From positions 18,501-82,500 of the forward strand of contig NZ_CAMEFG010000009.1 of assembly GCF_945915435.1 (NCBI RefSeq): 64,000 nt of DNA, given 5' to 3'. This DNA comes from an uncultured Paracoccus sp. (lineage in GTDB: Bacteria > Pseudomonadota > Alphaproteobacteria > Rhodobacterales > Rhodobacteraceae). This document shows, one piece after another, positions 30,022 to 38,330 of the stretch. Position numbers and translations under genes: made by a program. Under the pieces are notes generated by a model. That model worked only from the letters and a program-made list of their open reading frames with translations, did no database searches and was not told the DNA's origin. Position 1 is the stretch's first letter, and every line of letters begins with the position of its first letter.

Positions 30022-31206
30022 ATGCCCCCCTCCGGCCCCCTGGCAAGGTTCTTGCGGCAGCTTGGACCTTCCATGCCCTTCCTGGGCCTGCGCGAGGCCC
30101 TGCGCGCCAGCATCGGCGCCTTTGCCGGGCTTGGCCTGCTGGCGGTCGCGGTGATCTTCCTGGCCCGCCACGATTACGGCCTGTTCATGATCGCGCCCTT
30201 CGGCGCCAGCGCCGTCCTGCTTTTCGCCGTGCCCAACAGCCCGTTGGCACAGCCCTGGTCGGCGATGGTCGGCAACCTGGTATCGGGGCTGGCAGGCGTC
30301 GGGGCAGTATTCTTCGTGGCCGATCCCGCGCTTTGCATGGCGGTGGCGGTCGGCGGCGCGATCTTCGCCATGCACCTGTGCAACGCCCTGCATCCGCCCG
30401 GCGGCGCGGTCGCCCTGACCGCCGCCCTGTCGGCCGAACAGATCCGCGAACTCGGCTGGAGCTTCGCGCTGTCCCCGGTCCTTGCCGGAACCGCCTGCCT
30501 TGCGGCGGTGGCGGTGATCTGGGCGCGGCTGACCGGGCGGCGCTATCCCTTCCGCCAGCAGGACGAGGTCAACCGCCACGGCACCACCGACAACGTGGAC
30601 CGGCTGCATGTCACGCGCGCCGAGCTGGCCGGGATCCTGCAACAGTTCCGCCAGACCACCAACATCGGCGTCGAGGATCTGGCCCGGCTGGTCGGCGCGG
30701 TCGAGATGCTGGCCGCCCAGCACCAGATGGAAGGGATCGAGGTCGCCGATGTCATGTCCCGCGACCTGGTCACAGTCGCCCCCGATACCCGCCTGTCCAA
30801 TGTCGCGCGGCTGTTCCGGGACCACGGCTTCACCTCGCTGCCGGTGGTGGGACCGGATGCGCGCTATCTTGGGCTGATCTTCCAGATCCATCTGATCCGG
30901 CGCGGGCAGGAACTGGCCGAGCGCACGGATCAGGGCTTCCTGCGCTCGATCGGCTCGCTGCTGAGCCCGCAGTCCGGCACCCCGCCCTCGGCGGCGCAGG
31001 TGATGTCGGTCACGGTGCCCTCGGTCGCGGCGACGGCACCCCTGGCCGAGGTGCTGCCGCTGCTGGCACGCAGCGATTGCGACGCGGTGCCGGTGCTTGA
31101 AGGCCAGCGCATCATCGGCATCGTGACCCGGACCGACCTGATCGACGCCCTGGCGCACCGGCAGGCGAACCTGCTGGTTCAAGACACGGGATCGACACCC
31201 GCATGA
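30022..31206 (+). CDS. HPP-family membrane protein with C-terminal CBS pair
   Basis: A 394-residue protein. The N-terminal half (about residues 20-165) has four to five membrane helices with the HPP signature MHLCNALHPPGG. The C-terminal half holds two CBS domains (about 235-295, VADVMSRDLVTVAPDTRLSN, and 325-385), which usually bind adenine nucleotides and regulate transport or enzymes. I chose ATG 30022 because AAAGGA lies nine bases upstream; ATG 30013 directly abuts that site. Plant HPP proteins move nitrite into chloroplasts; the substrate here is unknown. Confidence 0.85.
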   Translation: MPPSGPLARFLRQLGPSMPFLGLREALRASIGAFAGLGLLAVAVIFLARHDYGLFMIAPFGASAVLLFAVPNSPLAQPWSAMVGNLVSGLAGVGAVFFVADPALCMAVAVGGAIFAMHLCNALHPPGGAVALTAALSAEQIRELGWSFALSPVLAGTACLAAVAVIWARLTGRRYPFRQQDEVNRHGTTDNVDRLHVTRAELAGILQQFRQTTNIGVEDLARLVGAVEMLAAQHQMEGIEVADVMSRDLVTVAPDTRLSNVARLFRDHGFTSLPVVGPDARYLGLIFQIHLIRRGQELAERTDQGFLRSIGSLLSPQSGTPPSAAQVMSVTVPSVAATAPLAEVLPLLARSDCDAVPVLEGQRIIGIVTRTDLIDALAHRQANLLVQDTGSTPA

Positions 31207-31210
31207 TTTC

Positions 31211-31240
31211 TTGACACTTTCACTAGGATACGACTACAAG
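31211..31240 (+). promoter_or_regulatory. Predicted promoter of the TonB-dependent receptor gene
   Basis: A perfect TTGACA at 31211-31216 is followed after 18 bases by TACAAG (31235-31240, four of six to TATAAT). It begins four bases after the preceding stop codon. Transcription from it would exclude the ATG at 31245, which supports the start at 31296. I saw no recognisable Fur, Irr or RirA site. Confidence 0.45.
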
Positions 31241-31295
31241 CCCGTTGAAACGCCAGCGCCCGCCAGCCTCATCCCCTTCTCCAACGGAGCTATCG

Positions 31296-33311
31296 ATGAG
31301 ACCGAGCGCCCTTTTCACCTCCTCTCTCTTCACCGCCGCCGCATGGCCGCTGATCCTTGCCGCGCAGCAGGCACCCCTGCCCCAGGTGCGGCTGGACGAG
31401 GTGGTGCTGACCGCCACGGACGAGGGACCGGCGGGAACCGCGCCGGTCGCCACGATTTCGGCGGACGAGATCGCGCGGCGCCAAGCGGGGTCGGTCGCCG
31501 ACATCCTGCGCGATGTGCCCGGCATCAGCGCCGCCCATCGCGGCAATGTGCTGAGCGCGGCGCCCAATATCCGGGGTTTCGGCGGAACGGCGCATATGGC
31601 CAGCGACCCCTCGGTCCAGGTGGCCATCGACGGGACGAACACCGACGGCGGGCGGGTCTATCAGAACGTGACCGGACAGGCGGCGGACCCGGCGCTGCTG
31701 CGCTCGGCCTCGGTGCTGAAGGGGCCGCTGGCCTCGCTGGAATATGGTTCGGGGATCAATGGCGGCACGGTGCGGCTGGACACGATCAACGGCGCCGACC
31801 TGACCGGCGGCCAGCCCGGCTACCGCTTTCGCCAGTTGCTGGGCGCCAACTCCAACGGCGACGGCTGGGTGACGTCCTCGACGCTGGCATGGCAGGCGGA
31901 TGATCGCTTCGACTTCCTGCTGAACTATTCCCGCCGCCGCCTGGCCGAGCAAGAGGACGGCGACGGCGACACCATCGCCAACGAGGGATTCAACCTGCCC
32001 TCGCTGCTGGTCAAGGCGCGCTATCGCATCGACGAGGCGAACACCGTCACCCTGTCCTACACCGATTCGAAAAGCGCCGAACGCGACGTGCCCTATGCGC
32101 AGGCCACCGGCTCGCCCATCTTCGGCAACGTCAACCGCGACCGCGAGGGGTCCGTGGCCTCGGTCGCGTGGAATTACGATCCCGCAGGCAACGACCTGAT
32201 CGACCTGGAACTGAAATACACCCGCTCCGAGCAGGTCGTCGATATCGAGGCGCTGGTCCCCGGCACCCCCGCCGCCATGTTCGAGGGGCGCTATAACCTG
32301 GACACCGACCGCATCACGCTGAAGAACACGGCCCGCTTTGCCCATGCGGGCGTCGCCCACAACCTGCGCGCGGGGCTGGACTGGCAGCGGCAGGAACGCG
32401 ATGCGGCGAATTATACGCCCTCGGGCCGGTTCACGCGCTTCGGCGTCTTCGTCCTGGATGAAATGGAACTGGCGGGCGACCTGAACCTGTCCGCCGGCCT
32501 GCGGGTCGAGCGGCAGAAGATCGAGGGTGCCGAACAGGGCGGCGCCGCCTTCGGCCCATTCACCACCACCGCCCGCACGGCGGGCCTGGGGATCGAGAAG
32601 GGGCTGGGCGCGGGCTTCAGCGCCTTCGGTTCGTTCACCTATGGCGAGGGGCTGGCGACGCTGGACGTCGCGCCCTCGCTTTCGCCCACGCGCGGCACCT
32701 ATTACGGCGATACGGTCCAGAAAAGCCGGGTGTGGGAGGCCGGGCTGAAATACGCGGGCAACGACCTGGTGGCGGCGGGCGACCGGCTGACCGCCTCGGC
32801 CTCGGCCTACCAGACGGTGATCTGGGACGCGCTTTATGGCGTCTCGACCTCGGCATCGGCGGAATATACCGGCTTCACCATGCGCGGGGTCGAGCTTGAG
32901 GCCCGCTATGACATGGCGCAGGGCTTCTACGCGCGCGGCGCGCTGACGATCAACAACCACAGCGAGGACTATTATACCGCAGCCGAGGGGCTGATCCGGC
33001 AGGATTATATCTATACCGCCGCCGACCAGTTGACCCTGACCGTCGGGCAACGCTGGCGCGAATTCGACCTGGCCTGGCACATGCATGCCGCCAAGGGGGT
33101 CGAACTGGCGCGTCCGGGCACCACCTCGGAAGGGCCGGGTTGGGCGGTCCACGACCTGACCCTGCGCTACGAACCGGAAACCGGCCCGCTGGCCGGGCTG
33201 GCCGTGGACCTGGGCGTGGAAAACGTCTTTGACCGCCAATACAAGAACAACCTGTCCTATCTGGCCGAGCCGGGGCGCAACTTCAAGCTGTCGCTGGCCC
33301 GGACCTTCTGA
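31296..33311 (+). CDS. TonB-dependent outer-membrane receptor
   Basis: A 671-residue precursor with a signal peptide (about residues 1-24). The TonB box region is near RLDEVVLTATDEG. A plug domain (about 50-160, with DILRDVPGISAAHRGN and NIRGFGG) precedes a 22-strand-type barrel ending in an aromatic residue (SLARTF). It resembles haem or siderophore receptors, but the FRAP/NPNL motifs of haem receptors are not seen and no ABC importer, haem oxygenase or regulator adjoins it, so the ligand is open. ATG 31296 has GGAG six bases upstream. Confidence 0.88.
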   Translation: MRPSALFTSSLFTAAAWPLILAAQQAPLPQVRLDEVVLTATDEGPAGTAPVATISADEIARRQAGSVADILRDVPGISAAHRGNVLSAAPNIRGFGGTAHMASDPSVQVAIDGTNTDGGRVYQNVTGQAADPALLRSASVLKGPLASLEYGSGINGGTVRLDTINGADLTGGQPGYRFRQLLGANSNGDGWVTSSTLAWQADDRFDFLLNYSRRRLAEQEDGDGDTIANEGFNLPSLLVKARYRIDEANTVTLSYTDSKSAERDVPYAQATGSPIFGNVNRDREGSVASVAWNYDPAGNDLIDLELKYTRSEQVVDIEALVPGTPAAMFEGRYNLDTDRITLKNTARFAHAGVAHNLRAGLDWQRQERDAANYTPSGRFTRFGVFVLDEMELAGDLNLSAGLRVERQKIEGAEQGGAAFGPFTTTARTAGLGIEKGLGAGFSAFGSFTYGEGLATLDVAPSLSPTRGTYYGDTVQKSRVWEAGLKYAGNDLVAAGDRLTASASAYQTVIWDALYGVSTSASAEYTGFTMRGVELEARYDMAQGFYARGALTINNHSEDYYTAAEGLIRQDYIYTAADQLTLTVGQRWREFDLAWHMHAAKGVELARPGTTSEGPGWAVHDLTLRYEPETGPLAGLAVDLGVENVFDRQYKNNLSYLAEPGRNFKLSLARTF

Positions 33312-33335
33312 GCAGGCCCGAATCGGCAAGGCAGG

Positions 33336-33357
33336 CGGCCGGGCGCGGACCCGGCCG
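33336..33357 (+). terminator. Hairpin after the TonB-dependent receptor gene
   Basis: CGGCCGGG (33336-33343) pairs with CCCGGCCG (33350-33357) around a six-base loop, 25 bases after the stop codon. The following TTCG is not a true T-run, so termination strength is uncertain. The remaining 200 bases up to minC show no further gene. Confidence 0.5.
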
Positions 33358-33568
33358 TTCGCGTTGCGGCACCACCGATCACCCATTCGTGACCGCGCCC
33401 GGACCGCGAAACGCGCCCCTGCCCCGGCGGCGCGGTTTTGCCGATATGGGGTCAGGGCATCGCATGGCGTGGACGATGGCGCGCGGAACGATTAGAAGAA
33501 CCCGACCCTGGGCGCGTGCGTTGCGGTGCCCCGGAACAAGCCAGAACAAGAAAAGAGCGGCAGAGCAT

Positions 33569-34330
33569 ATGCACAACGGCAGCAGGACGGCCCAATCGGT
33601 CGCCTCGGTCAGACCCCTACAGATCCGCGGTCGTTTCCTGACTGCGGTCGCATTGCACCTGGAAGGGCACCCCGACCACGCATTCATGGATGCGCTGGAC
33701 ATGCGCCTGCGCCAGACCCCGCGCTTCTTCCAGGATGCGCCGGTCGTGATCGACCTTGAAAAGGCGCAGGGCATCGACAGCACCGCCGACCTGATGGCCC
33801 TGATCGAGTCCTTGCGCGCCCGCAGGCTGGCCGTCATCGGCATCCAGTCGGGCGACGACGTGCAGGCGCAGGCGGCGGGCGAGATCGGGCTGGTGGCGCT
33901 GGCCGCGGGCCGCGACGCGCCGCTGGAGCGCGTCTCGCGTCCCGGCAAGCGCCCCGCCGCTGCCGCGGCCACCCCGCCCGCCGTCGTCGAACAGCCCCCC
34001 GCACCCGCAAGGCTGATCACCCAGCCCGTCCGTTCCGGCCAGACGGTCTTTGCCGACCGTGGCGACCTGATCGTCGTCGGTCCCGTCAGTTCGGGGGCCG
34101 AGGTGATCGCGGCGGGCAATATCCACATCTACGGCCGGTTGCGGGGCCGCGCGCTGGCAGGGGTGAACGGCGATACCTCGGCCCGGATCTTCTGCAATGC
34201 GCTGGACGCCGAACTGCTGGCCATCGCCGGGCTTTACCGCACCAGCGAGCAGATGGGCACCGACACGCCACGCCAGCATGTGCAGGCATGGCTGGACGGC
34301 GACCGGCTGCAAATCGAATCCCTCAAGTAA
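33569..34330 (+). CDS. minC: Septum site-determining protein MinC
   Basis: MinC blocks FtsZ assembly away from midcell. The 253-residue protein has an N-terminal inhibitory domain (about residues 15-115), an Ala/Pro-rich linker (about 125-150) and the C-terminal beta-helical MinD-binding domain with VRSGQTVFADRGDLIVVGPVSSGAEVIAAGNIHIYG-type repeats (about 155-240). ATG 33569 fits the family; upstream in-frame codons have no homology-like features. It begins the minC-minD-minE set. Confidence 0.93.
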   Translation: MHNGSRTAQSVASVRPLQIRGRFLTAVALHLEGHPDHAFMDALDMRLRQTPRFFQDAPVVIDLEKAQGIDSTADLMALIESLRARRLAVIGIQSGDDVQAQAAGEIGLVALAAGRDAPLERVSRPGKRPAAAAATPPAVVEQPPAPARLITQPVRSGQTVFADRGDLIVVGPVSSGAEVIAAGNIHIYGRLRGRALAGVNGDTSARIFCNALDAELLAIAGLYRTSEQMGTDTPRQHVQAWLDGDRLQIESLK

Positions 34331-34365
34331 CCCCTTCCAATACCAATGACCGAAAGGAAGCGTTC

Positions 34366-35187
34366 GTGAGCAAGGTTATCGTGGTCACCTCCGGCAAGGG
34401 CGGCGTCGGCAAGACGACCTCGTCCGCCGCCATCAGCGCAGGGCTTGCCATGCGCGGGCACAAGACGGTCGTGATCGACTTCGACGTGGGGCTGCGCAAC
34501 CTGGACATGATCATGGGCTGCGAACGCCGCGTCGTCTTCGATTTCATCAATGTCATCCAGGGCGACGCCAAGCTGAAGCAGGCGCTGATCAAGGACCGGC
34601 GGCTGGAAAACCTGTCGATCCTGCCCACCTCGCAGACCCGCGACAAGGACGCGCTGACGAAAGAGGGCGTGAAGGCCGTTCTGGACGAATTGCGCGAGGA
34701 TTTCGACTATATCATCTGCGACAGCCCGGCAGGGATCGAGCGCGGCGCGCATCTGGCGATGTATTACGCCGACGAGGCCATCGTCGTGACCAACCCCGAA
34801 GTGTCCTCGGTCCGCGACAGCGACCGGGTGCTGGGGCTGCTCAACTCCAAGAGCGCGCTTGCGGAAAAGGGCGACGGCAGCGCGGTCAAGGCCCAGCTTC
34901 TGCTGACCCGCTTCGACCCCGCCCGCTCGGCCAGGGGCGAGATGATGAGCGTCGAGGACGTTCTGGAAATCCTGGCCATCCCGCTGCTTGGGATCATCCC
35001 CGAAAGCAGTTCGGTGCTGAAGGCCTCGAACGAGGGGATGCCGGTCGCGCTGGACGAGAAATCGGCGGCGGGCCGCGCCTATCAGGACGCCGTCGGGCGC
35101 CTGCTGGGTGAAACCACCGAAGTCCGCGCCGTGCAGGGCGAGGAACGCCGCGGCTTCTTCCAGCGCCTTCTGGGACGGGGGGGCTGA
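34366..35187 (+). CDS. minD: Septum site-determining ATPase MinD
   Basis: This membrane-associated Walker ATPase oscillates with MinE and recruits MinC to the poles. The 273-residue protein has the deviant Walker motif GKGGVGKT at residues 10-17, DFDVGLRNLD and a C-terminal amphipathic membrane-targeting helix (RRGFFQRLLG). The start is GTG 34366 with AAAGGA nine bases upstream; an in-frame ATG inside minC is not credible. minE follows after two bases. Confidence 0.96.
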   Translation: MSKVIVVTSGKGGVGKTTSSAAISAGLAMRGHKTVVIDFDVGLRNLDMIMGCERRVVFDFINVIQGDAKLKQALIKDRRLENLSILPTSQTRDKDALTKEGVKAVLDELREDFDYIICDSPAGIERGAHLAMYYADEAIVVTNPEVSSVRDSDRVLGLLNSKSALAEKGDGSAVKAQLLLTRFDPARSARGEMMSVEDVLEILAIPLLGIIPESSSVLKASNEGMPVALDEKSAAGRAYQDAVGRLLGETTEVRAVQGEERRGFFQRLLGRGG

Positions 35188-35189
35188 CC

Positions 35190-35459
35190 ATGTTCGGATT
35201 CCTTCGTTCACGCAAGCCAAGCTCGGCGCAGACCGCCAAGGAACGCTTGCAGATCCTGCTGGCGCATGAACGCGGCAGCGGCGGCGGTTCGGATCCGGAT
35301 TTCCTGGCATCGCTGCAACGCGACATCCTCGAGGTCGTCCGCCGCCATATCGAGATCGACCGCGACGCGGTCGAGATCAAGCTGGAACGCAGCGACGACC
35401 TGTCCAGCCTGGAAATCAACATCGACATGCCCGGCGCCAAGGCCCGCACCCCCGGCTGA
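35190..35459 (+). CDS. minE: Cell division topological specificity factor MinE
   Basis: MinE stimulates the MinD ATPase and confines division to midcell. The 89-residue protein has the N-terminal membrane-contact segment FGFLRSRK, the MinD-contacting helix [12 protein letters not shown] and the C-terminal dimerisation strand region ([12 protein letters not shown]). It follows minD directly. Confidence 0.95.
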   Translation: MFGFLRSRKPSSAQTAKERLQILLAHERGSGGGSDPDFLASLQRDILEVVRRHIEIDRDAVEIKLERSDDLSSLEINIDMPGAKARTPG

Positions 35460-35485
35460 CGGGGGTTCGGGCGGCGGCGCGCGGA

Positions 35486-35509
35486 ACAACCCGACCGGCC
35501 GCGGGTTGT
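35486..35509 (+). terminator. Hairpin after minE
   Basis: ACAACCCG (35486-35493) and CGGGTTGT (35502-35509) form an eight-base stem with an eight-base loop, 26 bases after the minE stop. A C-run rather than a T-run follows, so it is a possible weak terminator for minCDE or an mRNA 3' stabiliser. Confidence 0.4.
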
Positions 35510-35536
35510 CCCCCTGTTCAAGCAAGGGGAAGCGCG

Positions 35537-36667
35537 ATGGCCGAGGACATGGAATTCACGATCGGCATCGAAGAGGAATATCTTCTGGTCGATGCCGAAA
35601 CGGGTGATCTGCGCCCTGCCCCCGATGCGCTGATGGCCGCCTGCAAGGCCGAACTTGCCGATCAGGTCAGCCCCGAGTTCCTGCGCTGCCAGATCGAGAT
35701 CGGCACCCCCGTCTGCGCCGATATTTCCGACGCGCGCGCGCAGCTTTCGCGCCTGCGCGGCAGCATCGCGCGACAGGCGGCGGAATTCGGGCTGGCCCCG
35801 GTTTCGGTCGCCTGCCACCCTGTCGCCGACTGGCGCGACCAGCCCCATACGGACAAGGACCGCTACAACCGGATCTGGCACGAGATGGGCGGGGTCGCGC
35901 AGCGGATGCTGATCTGCGGAATGCATGTCCATGTCGGCATCCCCGACCGCGACATGCGCATCGACCTGATGAACCAGTTTTCCTGGTTCCTGCCGCAATT
36001 GCTGGCGCTTTCGACCTCCAGCCCGTTCTGGCAGGGCGACGACACGCGGCTGGCATCCTATCGCACGACGGTCTTTGGCGGCTATCCCCGCACCGGGCTG
36101 CCGCCACGCATGGGAAGCTGGGCGGAATACGACCGCTCGGTCGCGGCGCTGACCGGGACGGGGGTGATCGAGGACGCCAGCAAGATCTGGTGGGACCTGC
36201 GCCCCTCGTGCAACTTTCCCACGCTGGAAACGCGGATCTGCGACGCCTGCCCGCGCCTGTCGGAAACGATCACGCTGGCAGCGCTGATCCAGGCGACGAT
36301 GCGGATGCTGTGGCGAATGTCGCGCCACAATCTGCGCTGGCGCGAATATGACAACTTCCTGCTGGGCGAAAACCGCTGGCGGGCACTGCGCTATGGCATG
36401 ACCGAGGGGCTGATCGACTTCGGCACCGGGCGGGTGGTCCCCTTCGAGCAACTGGCCGAGGACTGGCTGGCCGCCATCGCCGAGGATGCCGACGCGCTGG
36501 ACAGCCAGCCCGCCGTCGCGGGGCTGCGCGACATGGTCGCCAAGGGCAGCGCCGCCGAACGCCAGCGCCGCCTTTACGCGCAGGCCATCGCCGCAGGGGC
36601 CGGGCAGGACGAGGCATTCCGCGCCGTCGTCATGTCGCTGATTGAGGACTTTCGCCGCGATATCTGA
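35537..36667 (+). CDS. YbdK-type carboxylate-amine ligase (glutamate-cysteine ligase family 2)
   Basis: A 376-residue enzyme of the GCS2 family. The opening [13 protein letters not shown] carries the metal-binding glutamates, and conserved [10 protein letters not shown] and WWDLRPS segments follow. E. coli YbdK makes gamma-glutamyl-cysteine weakly and its true substrate is unsettled; other relatives ligate different amines to carboxylates. ATG 35537 follows an AAGGGGAA ribosome site. It stands alone between minE and the ScfR-like regulator. Confidence 0.9.
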   Translation: MAEDMEFTIGIEEEYLLVDAETGDLRPAPDALMAACKAELADQVSPEFLRCQIEIGTPVCADISDARAQLSRLRGSIARQAAEFGLAPVSVACHPVADWRDQPHTDKDRYNRIWHEMGGVAQRMLICGMHVHVGIPDRDMRIDLMNQFSWFLPQLLALSTSSPFWQGDDTRLASYRTTVFGGYPRTGLPPRMGSWAEYDRSVAALTGTGVIEDASKIWWDLRPSCNFPTLETRICDACPRLSETITLAALIQATMRMLWRMSRHNLRWREYDNFLLGENRWRALRYGMTEGLIDFGTGRVVPFEQLAEDWLAAIAEDADALDSQPAVAGLRDMVAKGSAAERQRRLYAQAIAAGAGQDEAFRAVVMSLIEDFRRDI

Positions 36668-36675
36668 CAACGGCG

Positions 36676-36689
36676 CAAACAATCGTTTG
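36676..36689 (+). promoter_or_regulatory. Small inverted repeat upstream of the ScfR-like regulator
   Basis: CAAAC (36676-36680) and GTTTG (36685-36689) form an inverted repeat with a four-base spacer. It lies about 80 bases before the regulator start and touches a possible -35 box (TTGATA, 36687-36692; TAAACA 16 bases on). It could be an autoregulatory operator. Weak by length alone. Confidence 0.3.
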
Positions 36690-36767
36690 ATACTCATGCG
36701 CTTTCTTGTAAACATGCGGGGCTGACGAAAGAGTTCTTCTGTCAATACGGGACCGCAACGGGACATC

Positions 36768-38330
36768 ATGCGCGCATTGACCGGCAGCCATATCCGCCGC
36801 AAGCGGATCGAGATGGGCCTGACCCAGGCGGCGCTGGCGCGTCAGGCGGGTATCTCGGCCAGCTATCTCAACCTGATCGAAAAGAACAAGCGCGATATCG
36901 CGGGCAGCTTGCTGCTGCGCATCGCCGCGCAGTTGCGGCTTGACGTCGACGAACTGACCGGCACGCGGGCCGAAAGGCAGTTGCACCGCCTGCGCGAGAT
37001 CCTGGGCGACCCGCTGTTGCAGGGGCTGGCGCTGGATCAGACCGACCTGCGCGAACTGATCGCCGGCTTCCCCGAGATCGTGCAGGTCGTCATCGCGCTG
37101 CATCGCGGCTACAGCGATGCCGGGGCCGAGATCGAGGCCTATGCCAACCGCTTCCATTCCGACCCGATGCTGGCCGAAATGCTGCACGAGGTGCTGAACC
37201 GCATCGCCGGCATCCGCTCCAGCGCCGAGATCGTCTCGGGTGTCGAGGGGCTGGCCGAGGCGGATCGCGACCGCTTCATCGCCGCCATCACGCATGAGGC
37301 GCGCGAGGTCACCGGGTCGATCAACGGGCTGGTGCGCTATTTCGACAGCAGTTCGCTGCAACGCCGCTCGATCTCGCCCATGCGCGAGGTCGAGGATGCC
37401 TTCATCACCGCGGGCAACCACTTCCCCGAACTGGAAGAAGCCGCCCAGACCCTGCGCGGGGCGGTGGCGGGCGAATTCGGCGAACCGGCACTGTCGGCGC
37501 ATCTGCACGGCGAATATGGCGTCACCTGCCGCGTCTGGCCGGAAGGCGGCGGAAGCGACGGACCGGGACCGGCTGAACAGGTCTGGATGGACGGCAGGGC
37601 GGGAACGCTCTGGCTGCGCGGATCGGCGCGCTACGCCACGCGCCAGTTCCGCCTCTGCCGCCAGATCGCGGAACTGGGCGCGACCGAGGTTCTGGCCCGC
37701 ACCTGCGAGGGCCTGGCGCTGCGCTCGGACGAGGCGCGGGGAATCGCGTTGACCGCGCTTGCCTCATATGTCGCGGGGGCGATGATCATGCCCTACCGCG
37801 CGTTTCGCGACAATGCCGAGGCGCATCGCTACGACATCGACCTGCTCAGCCACCACTACCGCGCAAGTTTCGAGCAGGTCGCCCATCGGCTGATCACCCT
37901 GCGCCGCCGCAATGACGAGGGCCTGCCCTTCGGCTTCCTGCGCGCCGACCCGTCTGGCAGGCTGACCAAGCGATTCCCCCTGCCGGGCCTGACCCTGCCC
38001 GGCGGCGGGCATGGCTGCCTGCTGTGGCCGATCTACGGCGCGGCGGGAGCGCCGGGCATCCTGCGGCAGGTGGCCGAATTTCCCAACGGATCGCGTTTCC
38101 TGCTGATCGCGAAATCGGTGTCGAAGCGGGTCGCAAGCTGGCAGGAGCGACCGCTGGCCTTCTCGATCATGCTGGCCTGCGACATCCACCACGCCGACCG
38201 CACCGTCTACGCCCACGGGCTGGACCTGGCGGACAGCCGCATCAGCGTGCCCGTCGGGCCGTCCTGCCTGCTTTGCCCGCGCGAAAACTGCGGCCACCGT
38301 CAGGAAGAGACCTCGCTGGCCCGAGGTTGA
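36768..38330 (+). CDS. ScfR/RamB-like short-chain acyl metabolism regulator (XRE helix-turn-helix)
   Basis: A 520-residue transcription factor. An XRE-type helix-turn-helix occupies residues 6-60 (RKRIEMGLTQAALARQAGIS, YLNLIEKNKR). A middle region contains a THEAREVTGSING segment with His176, and an IrrE-like region (about 285-345) lacks an HExxH metal site. The C-terminal DUF2083-like domain includes HHYRASFEQVAHRLITLRR. A terminal Cys cluster, CLLCPRENCGH, may bind metal. RamB, MccR and PccR of this type control acetate, methylcitrate and propionyl-CoA genes. Its end overlaps the opposing kinase gene by 31 bases. Confidence 0.82.
   Translation: MRALTGSHIRRKRIEMGLTQAALARQAGISASYLNLIEKNKRDIAGSLLLRIAAQLRLDVDELTGTRAERQLHRLREILGDPLLQGLALDQTDLRELIAGFPEIVQVVIALHRGYSDAGAEIEAYANRFHSDPMLAEMLHEVLNRIAGIRSSAEIVSGVEGLAEADRDRFIAAITHEAREVTGSINGLVRYFDSSSLQRRSISPMREVEDAFITAGNHFPELEEAAQTLRGAVAGEFGEPALSAHLHGEYGVTCRVWPEGGGSDGPGPAEQVWMDGRAGTLWLRGSARYATRQFRLCRQIAELGATEVLARTCEGLALRSDEARGIALTALASYVAGAMIMPYRAFRDNAEAHRYDIDLLSHHYRASFEQVAHRLITLRRRNDEGLPFGFLRADPSGRLTKRFPLPGLTLPGGGHGCLLWPIYGAAGAPGILRQVAEFPNGSRFLLIAKSVSKRVASWQERPLAFSIMLACDIHHADRTVYAHGLDLADSRISVPVGPSCLLCPRENCGHRQEETSLARG

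Noticed and set aside
31207..31295. Iron-responsive operator before the TonB-dependent receptor
   Set aside because: I found no palindrome of the Fur, Irr or RirA type in this stretch.
33489..33548. GAAC pairs upstream of minC as SOS boxes
   Set aside because: Spacings between the GAAC tetramers are eight and six bases, not seven.
36768..38330. Zinc peptidase (IrrE/ImmA) activity in the ScfR-like protein
   Set aside because: No HExxH motif is present; the region is at most a degenerate IrrE-like fold.
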